Assembly (NCBI GenBank): GCA_007570785.1
Contig: ML661885.1
Location: 14,760,338 to 14,824,337, forward strand
Reading direction: 5' to 3'
Length of the DNA stretch: 64,000 nt
DNA from: Antilocapra americana
Taxonomy: Eukaryota > Chordata > Mammalia > Artiodactyla > Antilocapridae
Made by a program: the position numbers and the translations under genes. Below the pieces are notes generated by a model that saw only the letters and a program-made list of their open reading frames with translations, was not told the origin of the DNA and did no database searches. Position 1 is the stretch's first letter. Every line of letters begins with the position of its first letter. Shown piece after piece: positions 22,673 to 32,859 of the stretch.

Positions 22673-23342
22673 AGTGTCAGTTTCCTTGGGATGCCTTAAC
22701 AAAGTGTTACAAACTGAGCGCCTTAATCCAGGGGTCCCTACCCTCTGGGATCTAATGCCTGATGATCTGAGGTGGAACTGATGTAACAGTAATTGAGATA
22801 AAGTGCACAAAAAAGCAATGCAGTTGAATCATCCAGAAATCATCCTCCATTCCCCAGTCCATGTAAAAACTGTCTTCCATGAAACTGGTCCCTGATGCCA
22901 AAAAGGTTAGGGACCATGGCCTTAAAGAATACAACAGTATTGGGTCACAGTGCTGGAGGCTAGAAGTTCTAGATCAAGGTGTCAGTGGGGTTGATTCCTT
23001 CTGGGGTTGTGGGGAAAGAGTCTGTCCCATGTCTCTCTCCTGGTTTCTGATGGTTTTCTGGCCATCTTTGGTATTCCTTGGCTTCTGCCATTTCACCTCA
23101 CTTTCTACCTTCATCTTCACATGGCATTCTTCCTATGTGCATATCTGTGTTCAACTTCTCTTTTTGATAAGGATGCTACTCATAGTGAATTAGGACCCAC
23201 CCCAGTGACCTCATCTTAACTTGATTACATCTATAAAGACCCTATTTCCAAATAAGGTCACAGTCTGAGATACTGTGCAGAGGTTAAGACTCTGACAAAT
23301 TTGTGGTGGGGGTGGGAGGGACATAATTCAACCCACAGCAGC
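22673..23342. mobile_element. Ancient LTR (MaLR/MLT1-like) with a nested DNA transposon
   Basis: LTR blocks include gtcagtttccttgggatgcc, gtgctggaggctagaagttc, the ccttggcttctgcc segment, cctcatcttaacttgattac, aagaccctatttccaaataa and a final acataattcaacccacagca. It is split at 22728-22918 by a hAT-like element. No coding sequence remains. Confidence 0.8.
22728..22918. mobile_element. hAT-type DNA transposon remnant nested in the LTR
   Basis: Inverted ends are ccaggggtccctaccc on the left and ggttagggaccatg on the right. An 8-bp duplication gccttaat / gccttaaa at 22720-22727 and 22919-22926 is as expected for hAT transposition. The aatgcctgatgatctgaggt and gtcttccatgaaactggtcc blocks are typical of a known mammalian family that I cannot name with certainty. 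Confidence 0.8.
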
Positions 23343-23572
23343 ATTGTAATTAAAATTGTTAAATCGTCAGACATTCACATCAATACATAAACAAATGTTC
23401 TTTGTCAAACTAGAGTTCTAACAAATAAATCTTTCATTCCTTTTGAAAAATAAGATATTCCTCCTGAGTTGCTTTCCCTATTATTCAGAATGGCCTGAAG
23501 GAGTTGTCGATCCATCTCAGGGCTCAGCCTTCTACCAGTTAACTCCTTTGTGCGAGAACAGCCTTAATTTTA
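23343..23572. other. Unique sequence
   Basis: Nothing recognised. Confidence 0.45.
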
Positions 23573-23878
23573 GGATAAGGTCAGCCAACCCACAGCCTCT
23601 TTCTGCGTAGCCTGCAAGCCTAGAATGGTCTTCACATTTTTAAGTGTTGAAAAAATCAAAAGAAAAAGAATATTTTGTGACATGTGAAATTAAAAGTCAA
23701 GTTTTCAGTGCCAATAAAGTTTTATTGGCGTTTAGCTGCATTCATTCATTTGCAAATTGTCTATGGATGCCTTTGCACTCCATCAGCAGAGCTAAGGAGT
23801 TGGAAAAGAGACCATTTAGTCCACAAAGGCTACAATAATTACCATGTGCCATTTACAGAGAACTTTGCTGACCCTTGC
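23573..23878. mobile_element. hAT-type DNA transposon remnant (ggtcRgcaaac family)
   Basis: Begins aaggtcagccaacccacagc and ends agagaactttgctgaccctt, degenerate inverted ends. The internal aataaagttttattggcgtt and attgtctatggatgccttt blocks are shared with the element at 55186. No transposase sequence. Confidence 0.75.
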
Positions 23879-24320
23879 TTCAGGATGCAAATTCTGTGAA
23901 CTGTATACTTACCGTTCCTGGGCCACCACTGAATGACACAGCCCTACCATTGAGGCAGATAATAAGTATGGTGGTGCTCACCTTGTGCTGTGAATGTTTT
24001 CATTCATCAATGATAACATCATGATTTCACCTAATCTATTACTCTGAGAAGAATCATGCAGTTAATTAGTAAGCATTTAATTAGAAAACTGAATCAACAC
24101 AGCTAATGGGCATGCTTAGTATTCCATTGACAAAATTAACTGCTAGAGATCAAAGGTATGTTCATTCCTCCCTACCCCAGGCTCTCTCCCACTATGGCAG
24201 TATTTTGTTAAATATCACCTCCACTGGGGCCTGAGACTCCATATTTCTAACAACCTCCCAAGTGCTACATAACCCCTGCAAGTCCATAGGCCATACTTTG
24301 TGGCAGGAGTTCAGACTATG
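23879..24320. other. Unique sequence up to the L1 insertion
   Basis: No gene or named repeat. Confidence 0.5.
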
Positions 24321-24326
24321 AAGAAA

Positions 24327-25303
24327 AGGATCCTGCTTTGGTTGATGTCAGAGAGTGTTTTCCCAATGTTATCCTCTAGGAGTTTTATAGTTTCTGGTCT
24401 TATGCTTAGATCTTTGATCCATTTTGAATTTATCTTTGTGTATGGTGTTAGAAAGTGTTCTAGTTTCATTCTTTTACAAGTGGCTGTCCAGTTTTCCCAG
24501 CACCACTTGTTAAAGAGGTTGTCTTTTCTCCATTGTGTATTCTTGCCTCCTTTGTCAAAGATAATGTGTCCATAGATGCATGGATTTATCTCTGGGCTAT
24601 CTATTTTGTTCCATTGATCTATATTTCTGTCTTTGTGCCAGTACCATACTGTCTTAATGACTGTGGATTTGTAGTATAGCTTAAAGTCAGGTAGGTTGAT
24701 TCCTCCAGTTCCATTCTTCTTTCTCAAAATTGCTTTGGCTATACGAGGTTTTTTGTATTTCCATACAAATTGTGAAATTATTTGTTCTAATTCTCTAAAA
24801 AAGACCTCTGGTAGCTTGATAGGAATTGCATTGAATCTATAGATTGCTTTGGGTAGTATACTCATTTTCACTATATTGATTCTTCCAATCCACGAACACG
24901 GCACATTTCTCCATTTGTTTGTGTCCTCTTTGATTTCTTTCATCAGTGTTTTATAGTTTTCTATATACAAGTCTTTTGTTTCTTTAGGTAGAAATACTCC
25001 TAAGTATTTTATTCTTTTTGATTCGATGGTGAATGGAATTGTTTCCATAATTTCTTTTTCTGTTTTTTCATTGTTAGTGTATAGAAATGCCAGGGATTTC
25101 TGTGTGTTGATTTTATATCCTGAAACTTTGCTATATTCACTGATTAGCTCTAGTAATTTTCTCGTAGAGTCTTTAGGGTTTTCAATATAGAGGATCATGT
25201 CATCTGCAAACAGAGAGAGTTTTACTTCTTCTTTTCCAATCTGGATTCCTTTGATTTCTTTATCTGCTCTGATTGCTGTGGCCAAGACTTCCAAAACTAT
25301 GTT
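24327..25303 (-). mobile_element. L1 ORF2 reverse-transcriptase segment, inverted 5' part of a twin-primed L1
   Basis: This is a long open minus-strand frame (within 25351-24311) of L1 ORF2p, from [11 protein letters not shown] through the RT catalytic FADD at 25210-25199 (residues 48-51 of that frame) to [12 protein letters not shown] at about 24330. The RT palm and thumb-side region is present; the endonuclease and first RT motifs were lost by 5' truncation. At about 25303 the orientation flips: the plus-strand part continues ORF2 exactly where this part stops. A 10-bp overlap, gcaggatcct, is present at both ends (24327-24336 reversed, and 25304-25313). That is the signature of L1 5' inversion by twin priming. 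The open frame suggests a recent insertion. Confidence 0.95.
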
Positions 25304-26380
25304 GCAGGATCCTACATGACCCACCTCCCAGAATATTGGAAATAAAAGCACGAATAAACAAATGGGACCTAATTAAAATTAAAAGCTTCTGCACTGCAAA
25401 GGAAACTATAAGCAAGGTGAAAAGACAGCCTTCAGAATGGGAGAAAATAATAGCCAATGAAGCAACGGACAAACAATTAATCTCAAAAATATACAAGCAA
25501 CTCCTGCAGCTCCATTCTAGGAAAATAAACAACCCAATCAAAAAGTGGGCCAAAGAGTTGAACAGACGTTTCTCCAAAGAAGACATAAAAATGGCTAACA
25601 AACACATGAAAAGATGCTCAACATCACTCATTATCAGAGAAATGCAAATCAAAACCACAATGAGATATCACTTTACACCACTCAGAATGGCTGCAATCCC
25701 AAAATCCACAAGTAATAAATGCTGGGGAGGATGTGGAGAAAAGGGAACTCTCTTACACTGTTGGTGGGATTGCAAACTAGTACAGCCTCTATGGAAAACA
25801 GTGTGGAGGTTCCTTAAAAAACTGCAAATAGTCCTGCCATATGACCCAGCAATCCCACTGTTGGGCATATATACCGAGGAAACCAGAATTGAAAGAGCCA
25901 CGTGTACCCCAATGTTCATCGCTGCATTGTTTACAATAGCCAGGACATGGAACCAACCTAGATGCCCATCAACTGATGAATGGATAAGAAAGCTGTGGTA
26001 CATATACACAATGGAATATTACTCAGCATTAAGGAAAAATTCATTTGAATCAGTTCTACTCAGATGGACGAAACTGGAGCCCATTATCCAGAGTGAAGTA
26101 AGTCAGAAGCAAAAATAACAATACAGTATATTAACGCATATATATGGAATTTAGAAAGATGGTAACGAGAACCCAGCATGCGAGACAGCAAAAGGAACGC
26201 AGATGTATAGAATAGACTCAGGGCCTCTGTGGATGAGGGAAAGGGTGGGATAATATGGGAGAATGGCATTGAAACATGTTAATTATCATTTGTCTAAGCA
26301 ATAGCCGGCCCAGGACTGATGCTTGGGACTGGTGCAACGAGATTTCCCGGGGGGAGGGAGGAGGGAGGGGAGTTCTGGAG
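25271..26380 (+). repeat. 1,110-bp segment repeated at 26781-27890
   Basis: I found only one difference from the other copy (T at 26116, C at 27626), and the copy ends exactly where the N run starts. This is best explained as overlapping contig ends and not as a biological duplication. Confidence 0.95.
25304..26380 (+). mobile_element. L1 ORF2 C-terminus and 3' UTR (left contig copy)
   Basis: The plus frame from 25273 encodes the ORF2p C-terminal part ([20 protein letters not shown].., with the cysteine-bearing [20 protein letters not shown] stretch) up to a TAA at 26116-26118. It then enters the 3' UTR with the G-rich polypurine tract at 26351-26380. In the copy right of the gap the same codon is CAA and the frame continues 15 more codons. 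The left copy stops abruptly at the N gap. Confidence 0.95.
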
Positions 26381-26780
26381 NNNNNNNNNNNNNNNNNNNN
26401 NNNNNNNNNNNNNNNNNNNNNNNNNNNNNNNNNNNNNNNNNNNNNNNNNNNNNNNNNNNNNNNNNNNNNNNNNNNNNNNNNNNNNNNNNNNNNNNNNNNN
26501 NNNNNNNNNNNNNNNNNNNNNNNNNNNNNNNNNNNNNNNNNNNNNNNNNNNNNNNNNNNNNNNNNNNNNNNNNNNNNNNNNNNNNNNNNNNNNNNNNNNN
26601 NNNNNNNNNNNNNNNNNNNNNNNNNNNNNNNNNNNNNNNNNNNNNNNNNNNNNNNNNNNNNNNNNNNNNNNNNNNNNNNNNNNNNNNNNNNNNNNNNNNN
26701 NNNNNNNNNNNNNNNNNNNNNNNNNNNNNNNNNNNNNNNNNNNNNNNNNNNNNNNNNNNNNNNNNNNNNNNNNNNNNNNN
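26381..26780. other. Assembly gap, 400 N
   Basis: Exactly 400 unknown bases. Both edges coincide with the ends of the 1,110-bp repeated segment, so the true gap is probably negative (an overlap). Any reading frame through it is artificial. Confidence 0.99.
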
Positions 26781-27890
26781 GATTGCTGTGGCCAAGACTT
26801 CCAAAACTATGTTGCAGGATCCTACATGACCCACCTCCCAGAATATTGGAAATAAAAGCACGAATAAACAAATGGGACCTAATTAAAATTAAAAGCTTCT
26901 GCACTGCAAAGGAAACTATAAGCAAGGTGAAAAGACAGCCTTCAGAATGGGAGAAAATAATAGCCAATGAAGCAACGGACAAACAATTAATCTCAAAAAT
27001 ATACAAGCAACTCCTGCAGCTCCATTCTAGGAAAATAAACAACCCAATCAAAAAGTGGGCCAAAGAGTTGAACAGACGTTTCTCCAAAGAAGACATAAAA
27101 ATGGCTAACAAACACATGAAAAGATGCTCAACATCACTCATTATCAGAGAAATGCAAATCAAAACCACAATGAGATATCACTTTACACCACTCAGAATGG
27201 CTGCAATCCCAAAATCCACAAGTAATAAATGCTGGGGAGGATGTGGAGAAAAGGGAACTCTCTTACACTGTTGGTGGGATTGCAAACTAGTACAGCCTCT
27301 ATGGAAAACAGTGTGGAGGTTCCTTAAAAAACTGCAAATAGTCCTGCCATATGACCCAGCAATCCCACTGTTGGGCATATATACCGAGGAAACCAGAATT
27401 GAAAGAGCCACGTGTACCCCAATGTTCATCGCTGCATTGTTTACAATAGCCAGGACATGGAACCAACCTAGATGCCCATCAACTGATGAATGGATAAGAA
27501 AGCTGTGGTACATATACACAATGGAATATTACTCAGCATTAAGGAAAAATTCATTTGAATCAGTTCTACTCAGATGGACGAAACTGGAGCCCATTATCCA
27601 GAGTGAAGTAAGTCAGAAGCAAAAACAACAATACAGTATATTAACGCATATATATGGAATTTAGAAAGATGGTAACGAGAACCCAGCATGCGAGACAGCA
27701 AAAGGAACGCAGATGTATAGAATAGACTCAGGGCCTCTGTGGATGAGGGAAAGGGTGGGATAATATGGGAGAATGGCATTGAAACATGTTAATTATCATT
27801 TGTCTAAGCAATAGCCGGCCCAGGACTGATGCTTGGGACTGGTGCAACGAGATTTCCCGGGGGGAGGGAGGAGGGAGGGGAGTTCTGGAG
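26781..27890 (+). repeat. Right-hand copy of the 1,110-bp segment
   Basis: Starts at the first base after the gap, 34 bases inside the inverted L1 part, and equals 25271-26380 apart from C at 27626. It carries the L1 ORF2 C-terminal frame ending HIYGI, stop at 27662-27664. Confidence 0.95.
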
Positions 27891-27970
27891 GGGGAGCATA
27901 TGTAAACCCATGGTGATATCATGTCATTGTTTGGCAAAACTAATAAAAAAAAATGTTTAATAAAAAAAAA
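27891..27970 (+). mobile_element. L1 3' terminus and poly(A)
   Basis: The ggggagcatatgtaaaccca end of the L1 3' UTR and the ggcaaaactaataaaa poly(A) region (27942-27970) complete the element that begins at 24327. A short aagaaaa at 24321-27 and 27969-75 may be the target-site duplication, but it is low in complexity. Confidence 0.9.
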
Positions 27971-27975
27971 GAAAA

Positions 27976-28151
27976 TAAGCAAGCTTTGTAATGAAAAAGA
28001 ATAATTCAGTCAATGGAGACTTAGTAAAAATCTGCAGTTATTAGTAAAAATAAAGCAATTATTTTCCTGAAAAAAAAAGAAAAAGGATTTCTTTCCAAAC
28101 ATAAGGCTCTTATGCTAACTAATTGTGATTTTTAGAGTAAATATATTTGTG
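27976..28151. other. Unique sequence
   Basis: Nothing recognised. Confidence 0.45.
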
Positions 28152-28480
28152 TTGGACTGCAAGGAGATCAAACCAGTCAATCCTAAAGGAAATCAACCCT
28201 GAAGATTCATTGGAAGGGCTGTTGCTGAAGCACTAAGAGTTTGACCACCTGATATGAAGATGTGACTCATTGGGAAAGACCTTGATGCTGGGAAAGATTG
28301 AAGGCAAAAGGAGAAGGGGCCAGCAGAGGATGAGATAGATGGTTAGATAGCATCACTGATTCAATGGACATAAATTTGAGCCAGCTCCAGGAGATAGTGG
28401 AGAAAGAGTAGCCTGACATACTGTAGTCCATGGCGTCACAAACAGCTGGACACATCTTAGCGACTGAACAACAACAACAC
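28152..28480 (+). mobile_element. BovB 3' fragment
   Basis: Begins ttggactgcaaggagatcaa and passes ggaaatcaaccctgaagatt and gaccttgatgctgggaaaga to the 3' end (agcgactgaacaacaacaac). Diverged. Confidence 0.9.
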
Positions 28481-28692
28481 ATGTTTGCATTATAGGGAAA
28501 GTCAAACAACTCAATTATACTTTTCTTTCTCGGCATTGGGATTTCAGTATAATTTTAATGGTGCTGTTGTCCCTCAACAGGGGAAGAACTACTTTGAAAA
28601 AAGCCATCAACTCAAATCTAATTAAAGAGAATAATAAGTTCATGAGAAAACACATCACATTCAAATTTGGATCCAAATAGGGTCCTGATGAC

Positions 28693-28790
28693 AGGATTAG
28701 TATAAGGAAGATCATTTTTTCAAAACATTTAGGTACAATTGGAGAATGAGATGATACATTTTGATGATTTGTGTTAATGGGGAGACGTTT
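28693..28790 (+). repeat. Diverged direct repeat, copy 1
   Basis: Aligns with 29806-29903 at about 82% over 78 bases by eye, with mostly transitions. The shared core is tgatttgtg.tgatgggga at the right end. Confidence 0.75.
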
Positions 28791-29805
28791 GGGGATGAAC
28801 TATAATATTCTCTTCCTTCTCTCCCTCCTCTACATCTCTTTAAAGACATCTAGAGTTCAAAGGGAAGCCCAGAAACATGCTAGCTTTTGTTGTATTTGGG
28901 AACTGGTGTGGGCAGTGTGAATCTTAAATCGTGGTTTCTGTGTCCATCCCCACTGGTCGGGTCTGGATGAATGGCACAAGCTTTACATTCGAGCCTACAG
29001 ATGAAGCCTAATCCTTTCAGAATGCCTTGTGATGCCTGATGCTTGGTGTGAGGCTGTGCATCCCGGGGGTGGTGACCATATGTCCTTGTCTGTTGCCACA
29101 GGTGCACTCAAATAGGCTTCCTCTCCTCTTTGGCAGTAAGCTGCAAATCCTGATTGAAGGTAGGCAGAGGCAACAGCCAAGAGGCATGTATCTGTCACTT
29201 CTCATGATCGAAAGGCTTGAGAGTGCTTCTAAAGCAATATAATCCAACTTAGGTGATTTTCTGAGTCATCACGATTAGGTGTGGTTTTCATCAAAAGGAC
29301 GGTATTGTGTTCCCAGTGACTTTGCAGCTTGTCGCTCAGCTGAGTTGCCTGATTGACAGAAAAGCCCCAGAGGGAGTCCATGTGATCCTGCGGAATATGG
29401 AGCCCAGACCTGAACGAAGGGCACCCTGATCTCTACCACCCAGATCTCACTGGGTGACAGTGGGAAATGCTCCTGGTCTTTGGTTTTATATCTTCACCTC
29501 TAGTATCATCAGGTCTGCCTCTTGCTACTTTTATAGGATGGAGGTCCACTGCAAAGGCCTCTACACACATATACACACTGCCATATTTAACTCAGCAGAA
29601 AGGGGCTAACACTTCATTTGGGGTATGAATTATCAAAGGGCAAAGATGAGTTTGTGTGAACAAAGCATTCAGAGTAGAACAACTCCTAGCTGCTTCCCTT
29701 CTGACCAAAAGTGTCATATGATAGGTGTGTTCTCTGTGGCATCTGTTTTCTGAGAGAGACACAGTTTGATTTCTAACACCTTTCTGCCAACCAGTTGTGT
29801 CACTT

Positions 29806-29903
29806 TGGGATTCGCATGAGGAAGATAATTTGTTCAAAGTATTTAGGTATAATTGAAGAATGAGGTAATGTGTTCTAATGATTTGTGCTGATGGGGAACG
29901 TGT
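29806..29903 (+). repeat. Diverged direct repeat, copy 2
   Basis: Partner of 28693-28790. Its right end is cut off by the Bov-tA at 29904, so the original unit was longer. Confidence 0.75.
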
Positions 29904-30100
29904 GTGTGTACTGAGTTGCTTAAGTTGTATGTGATTCTTTGTGACTCTGTGGACTGTAGAAGCCTGCCAGGCTCCTCTGTCCAGGGGATTCTCTAGACAA
30001 GAACACTGGAATGGGTTACTGTGCCCTTCTCCAGGGGATCTTCTCCACCCAGGGATTGAACCTGCATCTCCTACATTGCAAGCAGATTCTTTACCATTGA
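29904..30100 (-). mobile_element. Bov-tA SINE
   Basis: Minus-strand copy with a short GT run at the tail side (29899-29908) and the head at attctttaccattgac. Confidence 0.9.
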
Positions 30101-30109
30101 CTGGTACAC

Positions 30110-30290
30110 ACAGGTTTGAAAAGCCCTGTTGATTGGAAGATGCATCCTTAATTTACTTATAGCCTCAGTTTTGTCATCTATAAAATGGGAACAGTAGAAA
30201 TCCATCAGAGAAAACTGTGTTTTGTGAGATCTAATTAAGACAGTGCTCTGCACAGGCAGCTGCTCAGTAAAGGTTAGCTCCTGCTGTACA
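30110..30290 (+). mobile_element. MIR SINE remnant
   Basis: The cctcagttttgtcatctata / aaatgggaacagtag block and a final tgctctgc..ctcagtaaaggttagct fit MIR in plus orientation. Confidence 0.7.
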
Positions 30291-30314
30291 TTTTCCGATA
30301 CTCAGAGAACCTGA

Positions 30315-30465
30315 GGCAACAGCAGTGAGATCAGAAGACATGGGTCCGAATCCTGACTCTTGGCACAAATTCAGGCCTATCACACAGTATTCTCTGTAAA
30401 ACAGGGGACATAGTACCTATCTCTGATGGGTTAAGGTAAAAGGATAATTTATGAGGATCTTGGAA
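30315..30465 (+). mobile_element. MIR SINE remnant
   Basis: The tgggtccgaatcctgactct core and a ctgtaaaacaggggacatag segment identify a second MIR next to the first. Confidence 0.65.
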
Positions 30466-30613
30466 TTGTCTCTCAAAAAGAGGTGGTTGAAGTCTCACTC
30501 ATTATGGCAAATAAGGATTCCTAAAAGGTGTTAAGTGAACTGAGAGTAAGCAAACTTTTTTTAATCTAAATTAGTAACCTATTTGCAGACAAATATCTAT
30601 AATAAACAGATAT

Positions 30614-30932
30614 GGTTTTTTTAACAAATTTAATTTAGTTACTTATTTTTGGCTGGGCTAGTTCTTTGTTTGCTGCACTTGGGCTTTGGTTGCGGCAAAC
30701 AGGAGCTACTTTCTAGTTGCTGTGCTTGGCTTCTCTTATTGCGGAGCACAGGCTCTAGGCATATGGGCTTCAGTAGTTGCAGCGCTCAAGCTCTAGAGCC
30801 CAGACTCAGTAGTTGTGTCACACAGGCTTAATTGCTCCATGGTATGTAGGATCTCCCTGGGCCAGGGACCAAACTTGTGTCCCATGCATCGGCAGGTGGA
30901 TTCTTATCCACTGGACCACCAGAGAAGTCCAG
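30614..30932 (-). mobile_element. CHR-2-like tRNA SINE, near full length
   Basis: Minus strand. A T-rich end (A-rich tail) lies at about 30614-30650, the repeated gcagtag/ggctta modules follow, and the head ccaccagagaagtcc is at the right. Confidence 0.92.
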
Positions 30933-30984
30933 GGATGCCGTTTTCCTCTAGTGTGCTCTAACCCTTTATCGTTTGATTCAGTCA

Positions 30985-31205
30985 GGTTGTAATCACGACA
31001 GCAGCATTTACTGAATGCTTTGTATACTTTACTTCATCCGTCTTTACTGCAGCCAGGCAATAGTATGGTAGGGAAAGTCACAATCCCTGTTATACAGTGT
31101 GTTAGAAATCTGCACCCCAGAGAGGTTGCCTGGCAACCTGGCAAGTCCCTCTTGCCTGAGGTCACATAGTTACCAAGAGGCAGAGGCAAAGGCTATAACC
31201 AACTT
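30985..31205 (-). mobile_element. MIR SINE remnant
   Basis: The catttactgaatgctttgta start and the cctgaggtcacatagttacc plus aagaggcagaggc ending match a reverse-complement MIR. Confidence 0.7.
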
Positions 31206-31469
31206 TTCTTTGACCCAAAGACAGTGCCCTGTACGACTGCAGTGTTCTCCCTTCTATAAGTCAAGTCCTGACTTCATCTCTCAGAACAGTCTTTGTCACG
31301 ACAGTTGAATTAGGAAAGATAAGATCTTCATTTTTGTTCAAACTAAGGAAAGGAGTCAGAGAAGAAGAATGAGCAAGGATCCATAAAAATCAGGTACTGA
31401 CCCATTTCTGCCACTGATAAGCTCTGACATGACTTAAGGCTGAATTGCTGTCTTTCGGGCTTGACATAA
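31206..31469. other. Unique sequence
   Basis: Nothing recognised. Confidence 0.45.
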
Positions 31470-31580
31470 TTCAGTTCGGTTTAGTCACTTAGTCATGTCC
31501 GACTCTTTGCAACCCCATGGACTGCAGTATGCCAGGCTTCCCTGTCCATCATCAACTCCCAGAGCTTGCTCAAACTCATC
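31470..31580 (-). mobile_element. BovB 3' terminal piece
   Basis: Only the last ~110 bp of BovB on the minus strand (ttcagttcggtttagtcact to gagcttgctcaaactcat), a heavily 5'-truncated insertion. Confidence 0.9.
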
Positions 31581-31963
31581 TAATTCCCAGATCACTTCCC
31601 TTATAGGGAGGTCTTATTGGCAATGTTGAGTTGGAAGGGGAAGTAGAGTTGATGTTCTTGCCTGGAAGGTGCATTTGCTGAGCAGGCACATGGTTTATAT
31701 TAAGATGTTATGCTTCTTGGGGTGGTTCACGTGGTTGATAGTAAGTCTGGAGCTAAAGTGTTCCTACTGTCATCTCTAGGTGATGGATATGCTAGGCCTT
31801 TGACTCAGTCTCTGCTAACAGTAACCAAAGGTACGTGAGGATGTAATGGTCTACTGTACAGTCTGGCCTGGGGTAACCCAGTGTTTGGTAACATTACTGG
31901 GTTAAACCAGACTGCAAAGAATAGCTCTCCTGTAAATAAACTCTATATTTTATAGTGGACTGT
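31581..31963. other. Unique sequence
   Basis: No feature recognised. Confidence 0.45.
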
Positions 31964-31975
31964 ATGGAGAATGTT

Positions 31976-32189
31976 GGACTTCCCAGGTGGCATTAGTGGT
32001 AAAGAATCCACCCGCCAATGCAGGAGACACGGGTTCTATCCCTGGGTTGGGAAGATCCCCTGGAGGAGGGCATGGCAACCCACTCCAATATTCTTGCCTG
32101 GAAAATCTCATGGACAGAGAAGCCTGGCAGGCTACAGTCCATGGGGGTGCAAACAGTCAGACACGACTAAAGCCACTTAGCACGCATGC
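31976..32189 (+). mobile_element. Bov-tA SINE, young-looking
   Basis: Full length with a clear B-box-like gggttctatccctgg. Target-site duplication atggagaatgtt / atggagaaagtt at 31964-31975 and 32190-32201, one mismatch. Confidence 0.95.
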
Positions 32190-32201
32190 ATGGAGAAAGT
32201 T

Positions 32202-32555
32202 AATCTGCTTTCCCTTGGCAAGTTGTACTAAGGGATTTCACAGCTTAGCTCATTGCTTTTGTAAACAGCAAGTTTTTCCTCCTCCTTCTGAAGAGATCTA
32301 TTTTGTAGGGAAATTAGAGCTGTCAATCCATCCAGAGGGATGCAGTCACGTCACTCTTTTCTACCAGATGATCCCTGTTAGCTGATCATGAGCATGTGTG
32401 AAGACTGGGAGACTGGAAGAAGTAGAGAAGGCTCTAGAAGCGGGAGGTGTGTGTGGTGTGGTTAGTGATGCTCATGTGCAAAGATGTGCCCCAGTGCCCA
32501 TGGCGGAGCTTCCAGTCATTCTTTCCTTTCTCTGTCTCTCTCTCCCTCCTTTTCT
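32202..32555. other. Unique sequence ending in a polypyrimidine run
   Basis: No gene. A C/T-rich run of ~50 bp begins near 32518 (ctttcctttctctgtctctc). Confidence 0.5.
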
Positions 32556-32643
32556 CTTCCTTTTCTTTATTGAAATTTAGTTGAGTTACAGTGTTGTGTT
32601 AGTTTCTGGTGTACAACAAAGTGATTCAGTTATATACATATAT
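32556..32643 (-). mobile_element. Ruminant L1 3' end, short
   Basis: The tttattgaaatttagttgag and gtgattcagttatatacata segments match the 3' end family seen at 12952 and 57670. Cut on its right by the following SINE. Confidence 0.8.
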
Positions 32644-32859
32644 GGCTTCCAAGATGATGCAGTGATAAAGACTCCACCTGCCAATGCAGGAGATACAGAA
32701 GACATGAGTTCAATCCCTGGGTCAGGAAGATCCCCTGGAGTAGGCAATGGTAACCCACTCCAGTATTTTTGCTTGGAAAATTCCATGGACAGAGGAGCCT
32801 GACAGGCTATAGTCCATGGGGTCTCAAAGAATCAGACATGACTAACCACACACACACAC
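32644..32859 (+). mobile_element. Bov-tA SINE with CA tail
   Basis: Head ggcttccaagatgatgcag, tail ending gacatgactaacc followed by (AC)6. The last ~18 bases are included in the tandem duplication that follows. Confidence 0.92.

Larger units (their letters stand above)
28481..29903. other. Unassigned region bounded by diverged direct repeats
   Basis: About 1.4 kb with no gene or named repeat. It holds a ~95-bp direct repeat pair (28693-28790 and 29806-29903). Frames of 60-81 codons near 28880-29247 overlap on both strands without recognisable domains. Confidence 0.5.

Noticed and set aside
24311..25351. 346-codon open frame as a cellular gene
   Set aside because: It carries the L1 ORF2 RT signature (FADD) and ends at the L1 inversion boundary; it is a retrotransposon fragment.
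26351..26380. G-rich tract as a novel regulatory element
   Set aside because: It is the known polypurine stretch of the L1 3' UTR, repeated at 27861 and 43791.
26276..27664. 462-codon open frame on the plus strand
   Set aside because: It spans the 400-N gap; unknown codons create the continuity. Only the L1 ORF2 C-terminal part is real.
25271..27890. Genuine segmental or tandem duplication of L1
   Set aside because: Repeat ends coincide exactly with the gap edges and only one difference was found; an assembly overlap is far more likely.
31976..32189. tRNA gene
   Set aside because: The A/B-box-like sequence is the tRNA-derived head of Bov-tA; no full cloverleaf or anticodon arm, and the same sequence recurs across the window.
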